Positions 42,238 through 51,174 of a DNA stretch of 64,000 bases are shown here, one piece after another. Position numbers and translations under genes: made by a program. Source of the DNA: Cellulosimicrobium arenosum (GTDB lineage: Bacteria > Actinomycetota > Actinomycetes > Actinomycetales > Cellulomonadaceae). Numbering within the stretch: the first letter of the stretch is position 1; each line of letters opens with the position of its first letter. The notes under the pieces are model-generated. The model was not told the origin of the DNA. It worked only from the letters and a program-made list of their open reading frames with translations, and searched no databases. The DNA lies in the NCBI RefSeq assembly GCF_014837295.1, contig NZ_JACYHB010000014.1, forward strand, positions 1 to 64,000, in the 5' to 3' direction.

Positions 42238-43575
42238 TCAGGGCTCGGGGTGGTGGGCGTCGTAGTGCCAGAACCCGCGCTGCGCGCGCACGACGAGCCA
42301 CAGCACGACGACGCACGCGACGCCCCCGATCACCGCGGCCCAGGCCTCGCCCACCCACGCCGCGTCCGCACCGAGCACGAGCTCTCCGAGACGCGGCCCG
42401 CCCGCGACGACGACGATGAACACGCCCTGGAGGCGACCGCGCATGTCGTCGGGTGCGGCCGTCTGCAGGATGGTCTGCCGGAAGACCGAGCTCACGGCGT
42501 CGGACGCCCCGGCGAGCGCGAGCGCGACGCCCGCCGCGACGATCCACCCGACGAGCGCGGTGCCGGGAGACGTCGCGCCCACCTGCACGAGCACGAGACC
42601 GAACAGCACGATGGACGCCCCGTACGCGGTGATCGCCCACACGATGACACGACCCTGCCACCGCACGCGGGAGAGCCCGCCGGAGAACGCGCTCGCGAGG
42701 ACCGCCCCGATCGCGAACGCCGCCGCGAGGACGCCGGTCGTCGTCTCGCCGCCACCGAGCCAGACGACCCCCGCGGCGGGCAGCAGCACGCGCGGCGACG
42801 CGAGCACCATCGCGGCGAGGTCGACGAGGAACGTCGTGCGGATCGTGGGCTGCGTCCCGAGGTAGCGCAGCCCGTCGAGGACCGACCGCCACCCGACGAC
42901 GCGGCTGCGGCGCCGACGTCGGGCCGGGTCCACCGCAGCCGGGGACGCGCCGGGACGGGACGCCGCGAGCGGCGGCAGGTCCGGCAGCCGCCAGACCGCC
43001 CACAGGGCGGCGGCGAACAGGACGGCGTCGATCGTGTACGCGACCTGGTACCCCCACAGCGCGACGAGCGCCGCACCTCCGAGCGGACCGACGGTCAGGG
43101 CGACGTTCCAGGACAGCGTCTGCAGCGCGTTCGCGGCCGGGAGCAGCCTCGGCTCGACCAGGCGCGGGATGATCGCGGTGCGTGCCGGGTTGTTGATCGC
43201 GAACGCCGCCGACTGCAGCGCCACCAGCCCGTACAGCACCCCGACCGACTCGACGTGGAACCAGGCCTGCAGCGCGATCAGCGCCGTCACCACCCACAGC
43301 GCCGACGACGCCGCGAGCGCCACCTTGCGCCGGTCGTAGGCGTCGACGAGCGCGCCGCCGTACAGGCCGAGCACGACGAGCGGCACGAGCGCGCAGATCC
43401 CCAGGACACCGACGGCGAGGGAGGACTGCGTGAGGGCGTACACCTGCAGCCCGACGGCGACGACGGTGAGCTGAGATCCCAGGTTGGAGACGCCGAGGCC
43501 CCACCAGAGCCGTCGGAAGGGCGGGGACGTGCGCAGCGGCGTCGTGTCGGCGAGAAGACCGTTGACGCGAGCCAC
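42238..43575 (-). CDS. MFS transporter (EntS-like)
   Basis: The 445-residue protein has about eleven to twelve helices; motifs include PPFRRLWWGLGVSNLGSQLT at the start, GLYGGALVDAYDRRKVALAA and AFAINNPARTAIIPRLVEPR, typical of EntS-like exporters. The GTG at 43575 gives a normal N terminus; upstream codons belong to the neighbouring isomerase in another frame. The substrate is unknown. Confidence 0.88.
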   Translation of the reverse strand: MARVNGLLADTTPLRTSPPFRRLWWGLGVSNLGSQLTVVAVGLQVYALTQSSLAVGVLGICALVPLVVLGLYGGALVDAYDRRKVALAASSALWVVTALIALQAWFHVESVGVLYGLVALQSAAFAINNPARTAIIPRLVEPRLLPAANALQTLSWNVALTVGPLGGAALVALWGYQVAYTIDAVLFAAALWAVWRLPDLPPLAASRPGASPAAVDPARRRRRSRVVGWRSVLDGLRYLGTQPTIRTTFLVDLAAMVLASPRVLLPAAGVVWLGGGETTTGVLAAAFAIGAVLASAFSGGLSRVRWQGRVIVWAITAYGASIVLFGLVLVQVGATSPGTALVGWIVAAGVALALAGASDAVSSVFRQTILQTAAPDDMRGRLQGVFIVVVAGGPRLGELVLGADAAWVGEAWAAVIGGVACVVVLWLVVRAQRGFWHYDAHHPEP

Positions 43576-43586
43576 GATCGAGGAGC

Positions 43587-44534
43587 CTACGTCAGCCGGG
43601 TGCCGGCGGGGCCGTCGCCGTCCTCGTCGTCGTCCACCAGGTCGTCCTCGTCCCACGCGTCGAGGTGACGGTGCGCGTGCCCGGGCGGCGGCTCGTACGG
43701 GGGGTGGTCGCCCGGCGTGAGGTAGGTCCGCGCGAAGAACAGCGACGCGGCGAGGTCCTCGCGACGCTCGGCGGCGGTGCGCGCCCGGCGCGTGGTGATC
43801 TCGACGACGACGTCGCCCGACCAGCCGCGGCGCACCAGCTCGCCGAGCACCTTGTCGCACGGCTGGTCGCCGCGACCGGGTACGAGGTGCTCATCCTTGA
43901 ACGACGCCGTCCCGTCCGCGAGGTGCAGGTGTGCGAGCCGGCCGTCGAACACGTCGAGCAGCCCGAGCGCGTCCTGGCGCGCGACGGCGGCGTGCGAGAT
44001 GTCGAGCGTGACGTGGTCGTAGCCGTGGTCGGTCGGGTCCCAGCCCGGCAGGTAGGCCTTCATCTCGCGCTTGCGCCCACGCCAGGGGTACATGTTCTCC
44101 ACGGCGACGGTGACGCCGCCCGCGCCGTCGAGCTCGCGCACGAGGTCGGCGAACTCGCGCGCGTACTTGTACTGCCAGCGGAACGGCGGGTGCACGACGA
44201 CGGTGCTCGCCCCGACCTCCTGGGCCATCTCGACGGTGTGCCGCAGCTTGGGTCCGGGCGCCCGTCCCCAGACGCGCTGGCTGACGAGCAGGGTCGGCGC
44301 GTGGATGGACCGGATCGGCATGCCGTGCTCGGCGGACAGCTTCAGGAGCGCGTCGGCGTCCTGGGTGGCCTCGTCGGACCAGACCATGACCTCCATGCCG
44401 TCGTACCCGAGATCGGCGGCGGCCTCGAACGCGTACGCGGCACGTCGCGGGTAGACGCTCGCGGTGGACAGCGTGACGTGGTTGCGCGGTTCTCCGGGCT
44501 CGGTCGGAGGGCGCTCCGTCGTCGCGTCTGGCAT
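43587..44534 (-). CDS. Sugar phosphate isomerase/epimerase (AP endonuclease 2 fold)
   Basis: The 315-residue TIM-barrel protein has likely metal ligands in STVVVHPPFRWQYKYARE, VTVAVENMYPW, HVTLDISHAA, LAHLHLADG and VVVEITTRRA, and GYDGMEVMVW near the start. Xylose-isomerase-like TIM barrels of this kind are epimerases or isomerases of unknown sugars. An acidic C-terminal tail (DEDDLVDDDEDGD) is unusual. It stands upstream of the MFS gene by 11 bases, so a sugar-related role for both is possible. Confidence 0.85.
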   Translation of the reverse strand: MPDATTERPPTEPGEPRNHVTLSTASVYPRRAAYAFEAAADLGYDGMEVMVWSDEATQDADALLKLSAEHGMPIRSIHAPTLLVSQRVWGRAPGPKLRHTVEMAQEVGASTVVVHPPFRWQYKYAREFADLVRELDGAGGVTVAVENMYPWRGRKREMKAYLPGWDPTDHGYDHVTLDISHAAVARQDALGLLDVFDGRLAHLHLADGTASFKDEHLVPGRGDQPCDKVLGELVRRGWSGDVVVEITTRRARTAAERREDLAASLFFARTYLTPGDHPPYEPPPGHAHRHLDAWDEDDLVDDDEDGDGPAGTRLT

Positions 44535-44645
44535 GCGGGCAACCCTAGCCCCGTCGGCCGCCGGTCACACCAGCGCGTCGCACCGGCGCGGTCCGCGCGG
44601 TCCGCCGTCGCCTCTTCGGCCGCGTCGTCCCCGCCGCACGGGTCG

Positions 44646-46712
44646 TCAGCCGCGCAGCGGGAGGCTCAGCACGGGGACGGCGGCGGGGATCGCGGCGCCG
44701 GGTCCCGCCGCGGGTCGGGGTACGACGCGCACGGGCACGCCCCAGTCCTGCTGCGCGAGGTGGCACGCGGGGAAGACGTCCGGGTCGGGCGTGCCGTCGG
44801 GGAGCAGCGGGACCTCGTCGCACGACGCCGCCCGCGCGGTCACGTGGATCACGCCCTCTGCGACGTCCGGGGCGACGACGAGGTCGCGCCCGAGCGCGGT
44901 CCCGGTGCCGGCGCCCGAGAGCAGCAGGCCCGGCGGGGTCGCGCTGACGCGCAGCTCGGTCGACGGGCCGAACCGGTCGTCGAGCGTGTGGCCCGGCGCG
45001 GGCACGAACGGGACATGGAGCCGCAGCGGCCCCGCGGCGACCTCGGTCACGGGGCGCTGCGTGCGGTGCGCGCCGCCGTCGAGCACCTCGCCCGCGAGGG
45101 TCGACGGCAGCGCGATCCGCGTGATCCGGTGCGCCGCGGACTCCACGACGAGCAGGTGGATGCCCGCCGACCCGTCCGGCCCGTCCACCACCTGCACGAC
45201 GACGTCGCTGGGCTCCGCGAGACCCGTGGCGAGCGTCGTGACCTGCCCCCCGACCCGGTTGTCAGCATCGGGTGAACCCGTGGTGGTACGTGGTGCTGAC
45301 AGGTCGGGGACGACGCGGCGGATCGCGCCGTCGTACGTGTCCGCTACCACGACGCTGCCGTCGGGCAGCACCGCGACCCCCAAGGGATGCTGCATCAGTG
45401 CCTGTTCCGCAGGCCCGTCGCGGTGGCCGAAGTCGAACAGCCCCTGTCCGACGGCCGTCCGCACCTCGACGCCTGCACCGTCCACCGGCGTCACGCGCCG
45501 CAGCGCCGACGTCTCCGCGTCCGCCACCCAGATCGCGCCGTCGTCGTCCACCGCGAGCCCTGACGGCTGCGCGAACCACGCCGACTCGCCCGGCCCGTCC
45601 TCGAGCCCCTCGTTCATGGTCCCGGCGAGCAGCGCGATCGACCCTTCCTCGGCCGTGCCGGCCGGACGGAACACCCACAGCGTGTGGTTCCCCGCCATCG
45701 CCACGACGAACGCCGCGAGGTCCTGCGACCACGCCACGTCCCACGGCGACGACAGCTTCTGCCGCCTCGGCCCGGTGAGAGATGCGACCGGGTCGAGCGG
45801 CCGGACGGAAGACCCGCCGCCACCACCCTCCCCGGTCTCCGGCACCACGTTGTCGGCCGCCCCCACCATGTACTGCTGCCCGTTCCCCGCGACGGTCGTC
45901 ACCTCGCCGTCGGCGAGCCGCACTCCCCGCAGCGCGTGGTTGACGGTGTCGGCGACGAGCACGTCGTAGCCGAGCCGCGGCCGCAGCTGCGCCGGGACCA
46001 GGCACAGCCCGTTCGGCTCGCTGAACCGGGCGACGTCGGGCGCGCCGTCGACGAGGCCGCGCTCGCCGGACCCGATGCGGCGGACGAGCGTCTCGGCGTC
46101 GGACGCGAGCTCGGCGAGCGAGTGGTGGCCAGCATCCGCGACGAGCAGGTTCCCGCCCGGCAGCTCGATCGCCGTGGCGGGGAAGCGCAGCGTGCCCGAC
46201 GTCGCGGGCGGCGGCACGTAGGGGCCCTGACCCCGGTGGAGGGTGCCCTTGGCGTCGTGCTCGGCGACCAGCTCGGCGACGAGCGCCGCGATCGCGGACG
46301 CGTGCCCCTCCCCCGCCATCTGCGCGACGACGTACCCCTCGGGGTCGACGACGACGAGCGTGGGCCAGGCGCGCGCGGTGTACGCGGACCACGTGACGAG
46401 CTCGGGGTCGTCGAGGACGGGGTGACGCACGTCGTAGCGCTCGACGGCGGCGGCGAGCGCGTCCGGGTCGGCCTCGTGCGCGAACTTGGGCGAGTGCACA
46501 CCGACGATCACCAGCGTGTCACGGTTGCTCTCCTCGAGCTCACGCAGCTCGTCGAGGACGTGGAGGCAGTTGACACAGCAGAAGGTCCAGAAATCGACCA
46601 CGACGACTTTTCCGCGCAGGTCCGCGAGGCGCACCTCGTGCCCGCCGGTGTTGAGCCAGCCGCGCCCGACGAGCTCGGAGGCGCGGACGCGAGGCAGGCG
46701 AGAGGAGACCAC
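44646..46712 (-). CDS. Thioredoxin-like NHL-repeat protein
   Basis: The 688-residue protein joins a TlpA/thioredoxin-like domain (VVVVDFWTFCCVNCLHVLDE, Cys pair CVNC) to NHL beta-propeller repeats (IELPGGNLLVADAGHHSLAE, LAVDDDGAIWVADAETSALR, VAVLPDGSVVVADTYDGAIR). No signal peptide is seen, so it may be cytoplasmic. The family resembles human NHLRC2. Its function in bacteria is not well known. Start ATG-type frame at 46712. Confidence 0.88.
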   Translation of the reverse strand: MVSSRLPRVRASELVGRGWLNTGGHEVRLADLRGKVVVVDFWTFCCVNCLHVLDELRELEESNRDTLVIVGVHSPKFAHEADPDALAAAVERYDVRHPVLDDPELVTWSAYTARAWPTLVVVDPEGYVVAQMAGEGHASAIAALVAELVAEHDAKGTLHRGQGPYVPPPATSGTLRFPATAIELPGGNLLVADAGHHSLAELASDAETLVRRIGSGERGLVDGAPDVARFSEPNGLCLVPAQLRPRLGYDVLVADTVNHALRGVRLADGEVTTVAGNGQQYMVGAADNVVPETGEGGGGGSSVRPLDPVASLTGPRRQKLSSPWDVAWSQDLAAFVVAMAGNHTLWVFRPAGTAEEGSIALLAGTMNEGLEDGPGESAWFAQPSGLAVDDDGAIWVADAETSALRRVTPVDGAGVEVRTAVGQGLFDFGHRDGPAEQALMQHPLGVAVLPDGSVVVADTYDGAIRRVVPDLSAPRTTTGSPDADNRVGGQVTTLATGLAEPSDVVVQVVDGPDGSAGIHLLVVESAAHRITRIALPSTLAGEVLDGGAHRTQRPVTEVAAGPLRLHVPFVPAPGHTLDDRFGPSTELRVSATPPGLLLSGAGTGTALGRDLVVAPDVAEGVIHVTARAASCDEVPLLPDGTPDPDVFPACHLAQQDWGVPVRVVPRPAAGPGAAIPAAVPVLSLPLRG

Positions 46713-46745
46713 GCGACGATTCTCCCCCGTCGCGGTGCGGCAGGC

Positions 46746-46988
46746 CTACGTGGGGCTGATCGCTCCGACCACGCGCACCTCGACGTCCACCCCGGCGACC
46801 GAGCCGGGCACGTGCACCTCCGACGTCTCGACGTTCACCCGCAGCACCCAGTCGTCGGCATCGACATCGGCGCCCTCGGACGCGCCTCGTCGAGCTCGGC
46901 TCAGCCCGACGCCGGTCACGCCGTCCGAGCCGGCGAGCTCGTCGCGCAGCAACGCCTTGGCCTCGCGCGCTCGTCCGATGGTCGCCAC
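46746..46988 (-). CDS. Small protein like a protease N-terminal domain, downstream of trypsin-like gene
   Basis: The 80-residue frame starts at a GTG with a strong ribosome site (GGAGGT, eight bases upstream). It reads IGRAREAKALLRDELAGSDG, VTGVGLSR, DWVLRVNVETSEVHVPGSVA and VEVRVVGAIS. The pattern resembles the domain before trypsin-like cores in bacterial Nal1-type proteases, and the neighbouring protease has a comparable N-terminal region (IAVRYRLGVPAARSIARKVA, VRRTGRIRAL). A stand-alone regulator or inhibitor is inferred. It follows the protease by 74 bases. Confidence 0.65.
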   Translation of the reverse strand: MATIGRAREAKALLRDELAGSDGVTGVGLSRARRGASEGADVDADDWVLRVNVETSEVHVPGSVAGVDVEVRVVGAISPT

Positions 46989-47062
46989 GGCGCACCACCT
47001 CCTGCGTCCATTGTGCGCCCGGTCCGAGATCTGCGGGAGGGCTCGCGTCGTCGACCCGGGGC

Positions 47063-48109
47063 TCACGCGAGCAGCGTCGCGCCGAGCCTCTCCAGCACGG
47101 TGCCGATCGGGTTGCAGTACGTGAGGCCGGTCCCGTCCGTGCCGCCCGTCTCCGACCCGGCGAACAGCAGCCCGAGCGCGACGCCGTCGTCGCGGTACAC
47201 GAGCGAGCCGGAGTCCCCGCCACGAGAGAACGGTCCGTCCCCGGTGGACTCGACCTCGACCTGGTCGTCGAAGCGCAGGGCGCCCAGCTCGTCGCCGTAC
47301 CCGACGACGACGTCGTCGAGCTCGATCGCGGTCACGCGGCCGGCGGTCACGCCCGTGGTCCGGCCGATCTTGCCCACCGCCTCCCCGCCGAGCGCGACGG
47401 CGGTCCGGGTGATGCGCCCGACGGGGTAGGCCGGGTCGACCACGGGGTCGTCGAGCAGCGCGAGCGCGGCGTCGACCGTCTGCGTCACGCCTGCCGCGAG
47501 CGGGACGAGCGACGCGAGGGTGCCCACGCGGTCACCGGGTGCACGCCCGCCGTCGGCCGGCCCGGGCTGCACGACGACGTCCCCGACCTGCCCGCTCGGC
47601 GACCCCACCAGCACGTGCCAGTTGGACAGGACGTGCACCGCCGCCGGGTCGTACCCGGCCGCACCCACGGCGGGAGCCACCCGGACGAACGCCCCGAGCG
47701 TCCCTGCCGTCACGTCGACGTTCGCGATCGAGACGCCCGGCCGCAGCGGACGGACCCGGTCCGTCTCGCCGACGGCGAGCGCCGTGACGACCGGCGGTCG
47801 GACGCCCGGGCCGGCGAGCGCGCGGATGCGCCCGGTGCGGCGCACGTCCACCGTCTCCCCCGCCTCGGCGGCGACCTTGCGCGCGATGCTGCGCGCGGCC
47901 GGCACCCCGAGCCGGTACCGCACCGCGATGGCGTACCGGCCGTCGGCGCGCGGCGCCAGCCCGAGCGCGAGACTGGGCGCGCGGACCAGGGTGGCCGCGG
48001 CGTCGGGCACCCCGCTCGCCTCGATCCCCGGCGCCCCGCTGCGCTCCGCGAGCTCGCGTGCATACCCCGCGAGCTGAGACTTGATCTCCCGTGCCTCCTG
48101 CTGGTCCAT
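47063..48109 (-). CDS. Trypsin-like (Nal1-type) serine protease
   Basis: The 348-residue protein has the triad positions His in VHVLSNWHVLVG, Asp in VDAALALLDDPVVD and Ser in FSRGGDSGSLVYRDD. About 110 N-terminal residues form a separate domain. No signal peptide is found, so it is likely cytosolic or released by other means. It is followed by a small gene resembling its N-terminal domain. ATG at 48109. Confidence 0.82.
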   Translation of the reverse strand: MDQQEAREIKSQLAGYARELAERSGAPGIEASGVPDAAATLVRAPSLALGLAPRADGRYAIAVRYRLGVPAARSIARKVAAEAGETVDVRRTGRIRALAGPGVRPPVVTALAVGETDRVRPLRPGVSIANVDVTAGTLGAFVRVAPAVGAAGYDPAAVHVLSNWHVLVGSPSGQVGDVVVQPGPADGGRAPGDRVGTLASLVPLAAGVTQTVDAALALLDDPVVDPAYPVGRITRTAVALGGEAVGKIGRTTGVTAGRVTAIELDDVVVGYGDELGALRFDDQVEVESTGDGPFSRGGDSGSLVYRDDGVALGLLFAGSETGGTDGTGLTYCNPIGTVLERLGATLLA

Positions 48110-48192
48110 GACGAGAGTCTGCTGGCTGCCGCCCACACCGGCGCACCGCATCTCGCGACGCCGGGCGACGTGGCCTGCGTCACACTGGTTGC

Positions 48193-48558
48193 ATGACACT
48201 GACGTTCAGCGGCGCCGTCGTGGACTGCGCCGACCCGTCCGCGGTGGCGGACTTCTGGCAGGCGGCCCTCGGGTGGAGCGGGCGCGAGCGCGGCCCCCAC
48301 GGCGAGGCCGTCGTCTTCCCGCAGGACGGCGAGACGGTCCTCGGACCTCCGAGCCTCGTCTTCCAGCGGGTTCCCGAGGGGAAGGTCGCGAAGAACCGCG
48401 TCCACCTCGACTTCTCCGCGTCCGACCAGGCCGCCGAGGTCGCGCGTCTCGAGGGCCTCGGCGCCCGACGCGTCGACGTCGGGCAGGGCGAGGGCGAGAC
48501 GTTCGTCGTCCTCGCGGACGTCGAGGACAACGAGTTCTGCGTGCTCCGCGGCGACTGA
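48193..48558 (+). CDS. VOC-family (glyoxalase-like) protein
   Basis: The 121-residue protein is a two-module VOC: VVDCADPSAVADFWQAALGW, KNRVHLDFSASDQAAEVARL with a metal His, and FVVLADVEDNEFCVLRGD with the terminal Glu ligand. Members include resistance and lyase enzymes; the substrate is unknown. CACACT lies six bases before the ATG, suggesting leaderless mRNA. Confidence 0.88.
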   Translation: MTLTFSGAVVDCADPSAVADFWQAALGWSGRERGPHGEAVVFPQDGETVLGPPSLVFQRVPEGKVAKNRVHLDFSASDQAAEVARLEGLGARRVDVGQGEGETFVVLADVEDNEFCVLRGD

Positions 48559-48578
48559 CGAGCGCCCGCCCGGCTCGC

Positions 48579-49355
48579 TCAGCGCGCGCCCGGCACCGCG
48601 GCCGCGTCGGCCGGCGGTTCCCCCACGTCGGCCACGGCCCGCGGCACGTACTCCTCGGCCGTGACGTCCGCGCGCACGACGCGCGCGAGGCGGAACCAGC
48701 GGACCGCCTCGCGCAGCCGGCACCACGCGACCAGGTACCAGCTGCCCTCGGTGTGGGCGAGGATCACCGGCTCGACGCGTCGCGACGTCTCCTCGCCCCG
48801 ACCGTCGCGGTACCGGATCGCGAGGACGCGCGACGTGGAGAGCGACTGCTCGACCGCACGCAGCACGCGCAGGTGCGTCCGCGCCTGCCCGACGACGTCC
48901 CCGCCGCCGTCCGGCACCCCCGGGACCGGCGGTCGCACCCGGCCGACCGCCTCCGGTGGCGACGGCGGTCGCAGCCAGACCCGGGCGGCGAGCGCGTCGG
49001 CTCGCTGCCGGTCGTCCGGGCCGAGCGTGTCCCACACCTTCCCGCGCGCGGACGAGGCGTCGACGGCGAACGGGCTGCCGGGCGGGAGCGTCGCGAGGGC
49101 GACGGCGACCGCGACGGCCTGGCCCGGCGTGAAGTTCACGGGCGGCAGGGTCGCGCTCGGGTCGAGCACGTAGCCGCCACCGGGGCCCGCCTGCGCCCAG
49201 ATCGTCAGACCGGCCTGCTGGAGCGCGGCGACGTCGCGCTTGATCGTGCGCTCGCTCACCTCGAGCGCCGCGGCGAGCCGCGGACCGGTCGTGCCGCTGC
49301 GACCGGCGCGGCGCAGCTCCTCGGCGATCGCGTAGAGCCGCTCGGTCCTGTTCAC
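48579..49355 (-). CDS. WYL-domain (YafY-type) transcriptional regulator
   Basis: The 258-residue protein has a DeoR-like HTH (LYAIAEELRRAGRSGTTGPR, LEVSERTIKRDVAALQQAGL) and a WYL domain (ILAHTEGSWYLVAWCRLREA, VRWFRLARVVRADVT). It is divergent from an alpha/beta hydrolase, with an inverted repeat between them, so it likely controls that gene and itself. The GTG at 49355 has GGGAGGG upstream. Confidence 0.9.
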   Translation of the reverse strand: MNRTERLYAIAEELRRAGRSGTTGPRLAAALEVSERTIKRDVAALQQAGLTIWAQAGPGGGYVLDPSATLPPVNFTPGQAVAVAVALATLPPGSPFAVDASSARGKVWDTLGPDDRQRADALAARVWLRPPSPPEAVGRVRPPVPGVPDGGGDVVGQARTHLRVLRAVEQSLSTSRVLAIRYRDGRGEETSRRVEPVILAHTEGSWYLVAWCRLREAVRWFRLARVVRADVTAEEYVPRAVADVGEPPADAAAVPGAR

Positions 49356-49387
49356 GAGACCCTCCCCGGTCGCGGCGCTCCGACAAT

Positions 49388-49407
49388 GGTGACAGACAGG
49401 TGTCACC
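49388..49407. promoter_or_regulatory. Operator repeat for the WYL regulator
   Basis: GGTGACA (49388-49394) and TGTCACC (49401-49407) are inverted repeats six bases apart, between the divergent WYL and hydrolase genes. This matches a site for the divergent regulator. Confidence 0.65.
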
Positions 49408-49429
49408 GTCCGGGTGCGATGGTCGAGTC

Positions 49430-50191
49430 ATGACCGAGATGACGCAGCAGGAGAAGCGACCGTCCGAGACCTCCGTGCACGTCGTCCTCGTCCCCGGCTT
49501 CTGGCTGGGCGCGTGGGCGTGGGACGACGTCGTGCCCCACCTCGAGGCCGCCGGCCTCGTCCCGCACGCCGTGACGCTCCCGGGCATGGCGGCGGACGAC
49601 ACCGCGGCCGAGCGTGCCACGACGACGCGCGACGACCACGTCGACGCCGTGGCGGCCCTGGTGGCGGGCCTCGACGGCGACGTCGTGCTCGTGGGGCACA
49701 GCGGGGGTGGACCCGTCGTGCAGCAGGTCGTCGACCGCGACCCGGCTCGCGTGCGCCGGGTGGTCTACGTCGACACCGGTCCCCTGGTCGACGGTGCCGC
49801 GCTGAGCCCTGGGCTGCCCGCTGACGTGACCGAGCAGGGCCTGCCGACGTGGGACGAGCTCGCGGAGCAGGGGTCGAGCACCGACGGCCTGGACGACGCC
49901 GCGCTCGCCCGGTTCCGCGGCCGCGCGGTCCCGACGCCCGCGGGCGTCGCGCGCGACCCGGTCCGCGTGTCGGACCCCGCGCGGCTCGCCGTCCCCGCCA
50001 CGGCGATCTGCTCGTCCGTCCCGTCGACCGTCCTGGCCGAGATGGCGCACCCCGGGCCGCCGCTGCACACCGAGCTGGGCGAGCTCGCCGACCTCACGTA
50101 CGTCGACGTCCCGACCGGACACTGGCCGATGCTTTCGCGCCCGCGCGAGCTCGCGGAAGCGATCGCCGACGCGGCCCGGTCAGGTCGCTAG
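49430..50191 (+). CDS. Alpha/beta hydrolase
   Basis: The 253-residue protein has VHVVLVPGFWLGAWAWDDVV at the N terminus, the nucleophile elbow VLVGHSGGGPVVQQVVD (GHSGG) and a His in VPTGHWPMLSRPREL. The family includes salicylate-esterase-like enzymes. It is likely regulated by the divergent WYL protein. The exact substrate is unknown. ATG at 49430. Confidence 0.9.
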   Translation: MTEMTQQEKRPSETSVHVVLVPGFWLGAWAWDDVVPHLEAAGLVPHAVTLPGMAADDTAAERATTTRDDHVDAVAALVAGLDGDVVLVGHSGGGPVVQQVVDRDPARVRRVVYVDTGPLVDGAALSPGLPADVTEQGLPTWDELAEQGSSTDGLDDAALARFRGRAVPTPAGVARDPVRVSDPARLAVPATAICSSVPSTVLAEMAHPGPPLHTELGELADLTYVDVPTGHWPMLSRPRELAEAIADAARSGR

Positions 50192-50328
50192 GCCCGACGT
50201 CGGCGGCCTGGCACCACGCACCCTGCGGTGACGTGTCACGTCCGGGACCCGGGCGCGGTCGGAGGAGCAAGAGACGGACGACGGTACCCACCGCAGCCCG
50301 CCCTCCGGTCGACACGAAGGAGAGACCC

Positions 50329-51174
50329 ATGCCTGCCGAGCCGCTCGTCGTGCTCCTGCACGGCGCGTTCGCCGAGTCCGCGAGCTGGTCGGGCGTGACG
50401 ACGATGCTCACCACCACCGCGTTCGGTCCCGTCTCGACCGTCGACGCCGGGCCGCTGACCGTCGGCTATGTCGAGGTCGGAGACCCGGACGCCACGCCGG
50501 TCGTCCTGCTCCACGGCTATCCGTACGACGTGCACAGCTACGTCGACGTGGCGCCGCTGCTCGCCGGATACGACTGGGGAGGACGCGCGGCGTGCGGCGT
50601 CGCCGCGCTGTGGCCGGAGCGCGTGCGCGGGCTCGTGTCGGTCAACAGCTACCTCGAGCAGGACGTCGCGGCGTCGCAGGCGCCGATCCGCCCCGAGCTC
50701 GAGGCCGGGTTCTGGTACTTCTGGTACTTCTCGACCGAACGCGGTCGGCGAGGGCTGGAGCAGAACCGCGCGGAGGTCGCACGTGTCATCAGGGCGCGGA
50801 ACTCACCCGAGCGGACCATCGCCGACGCCGACCTCGCGCGGTCCGCCGTCGCGTTCGACAACCCCGACTACGTCGACGTCGTGATCCACTCCTACCGCCA
50901 CCGGCTCGGCCTCGCGCCGGGCGACCCGACGTACGAGGGCCTTGAGAGATGGCTGGCGCGACTCCCCCGGATCGACGTACCGACGATCACGCTCGACGGG
51001 CTCGCGGACGGCAACTTCCCGGCAACCGACGGGACGCAGTCGGCGACGCACTTCGGAACTCGACGCGAGCACCGTCAGGTCCCGCACGCGGGCCACGAGC
51101 TCCCGGCGGAGGCGCCACGCGCGTTCGCGAGCGCGGTGCTCGACCTGGCGCGGACCCCCGCCCGGCTGCCATAG
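50329..51174 (+). pseudogene. Chimeric alpha/beta hydrolase with two deletions
   Basis: The frame begins with AAGGAG and ATG, but the protein looks like two hydrolases joined. Residues 1-23 (LVVLLHGAFAESASWSGV) are the start of one enzyme. From about residue 26 a second begins (MLTTTAFGPVSTVDAGPLTV, VVLLHGYPYDVHSYVDVAPL) and jumps from APLLA directly to GYDWGGRAACGVAALW, losing about 50 residues including the region before the nucleophile elbow. The C-terminal half is normal (RLGLAPGDPTYEGLERWLAR, VPHAGHELPAEAPRAF). Both breaks keep frame. Function is doubtful. Confidence 0.65.

Noticed and set aside
45268-45292. TGTCAGCA/TGCTGACA inverted repeat in the NHL gene
   Set aside because: Short, lies within coding sequence and has no regulatory context.
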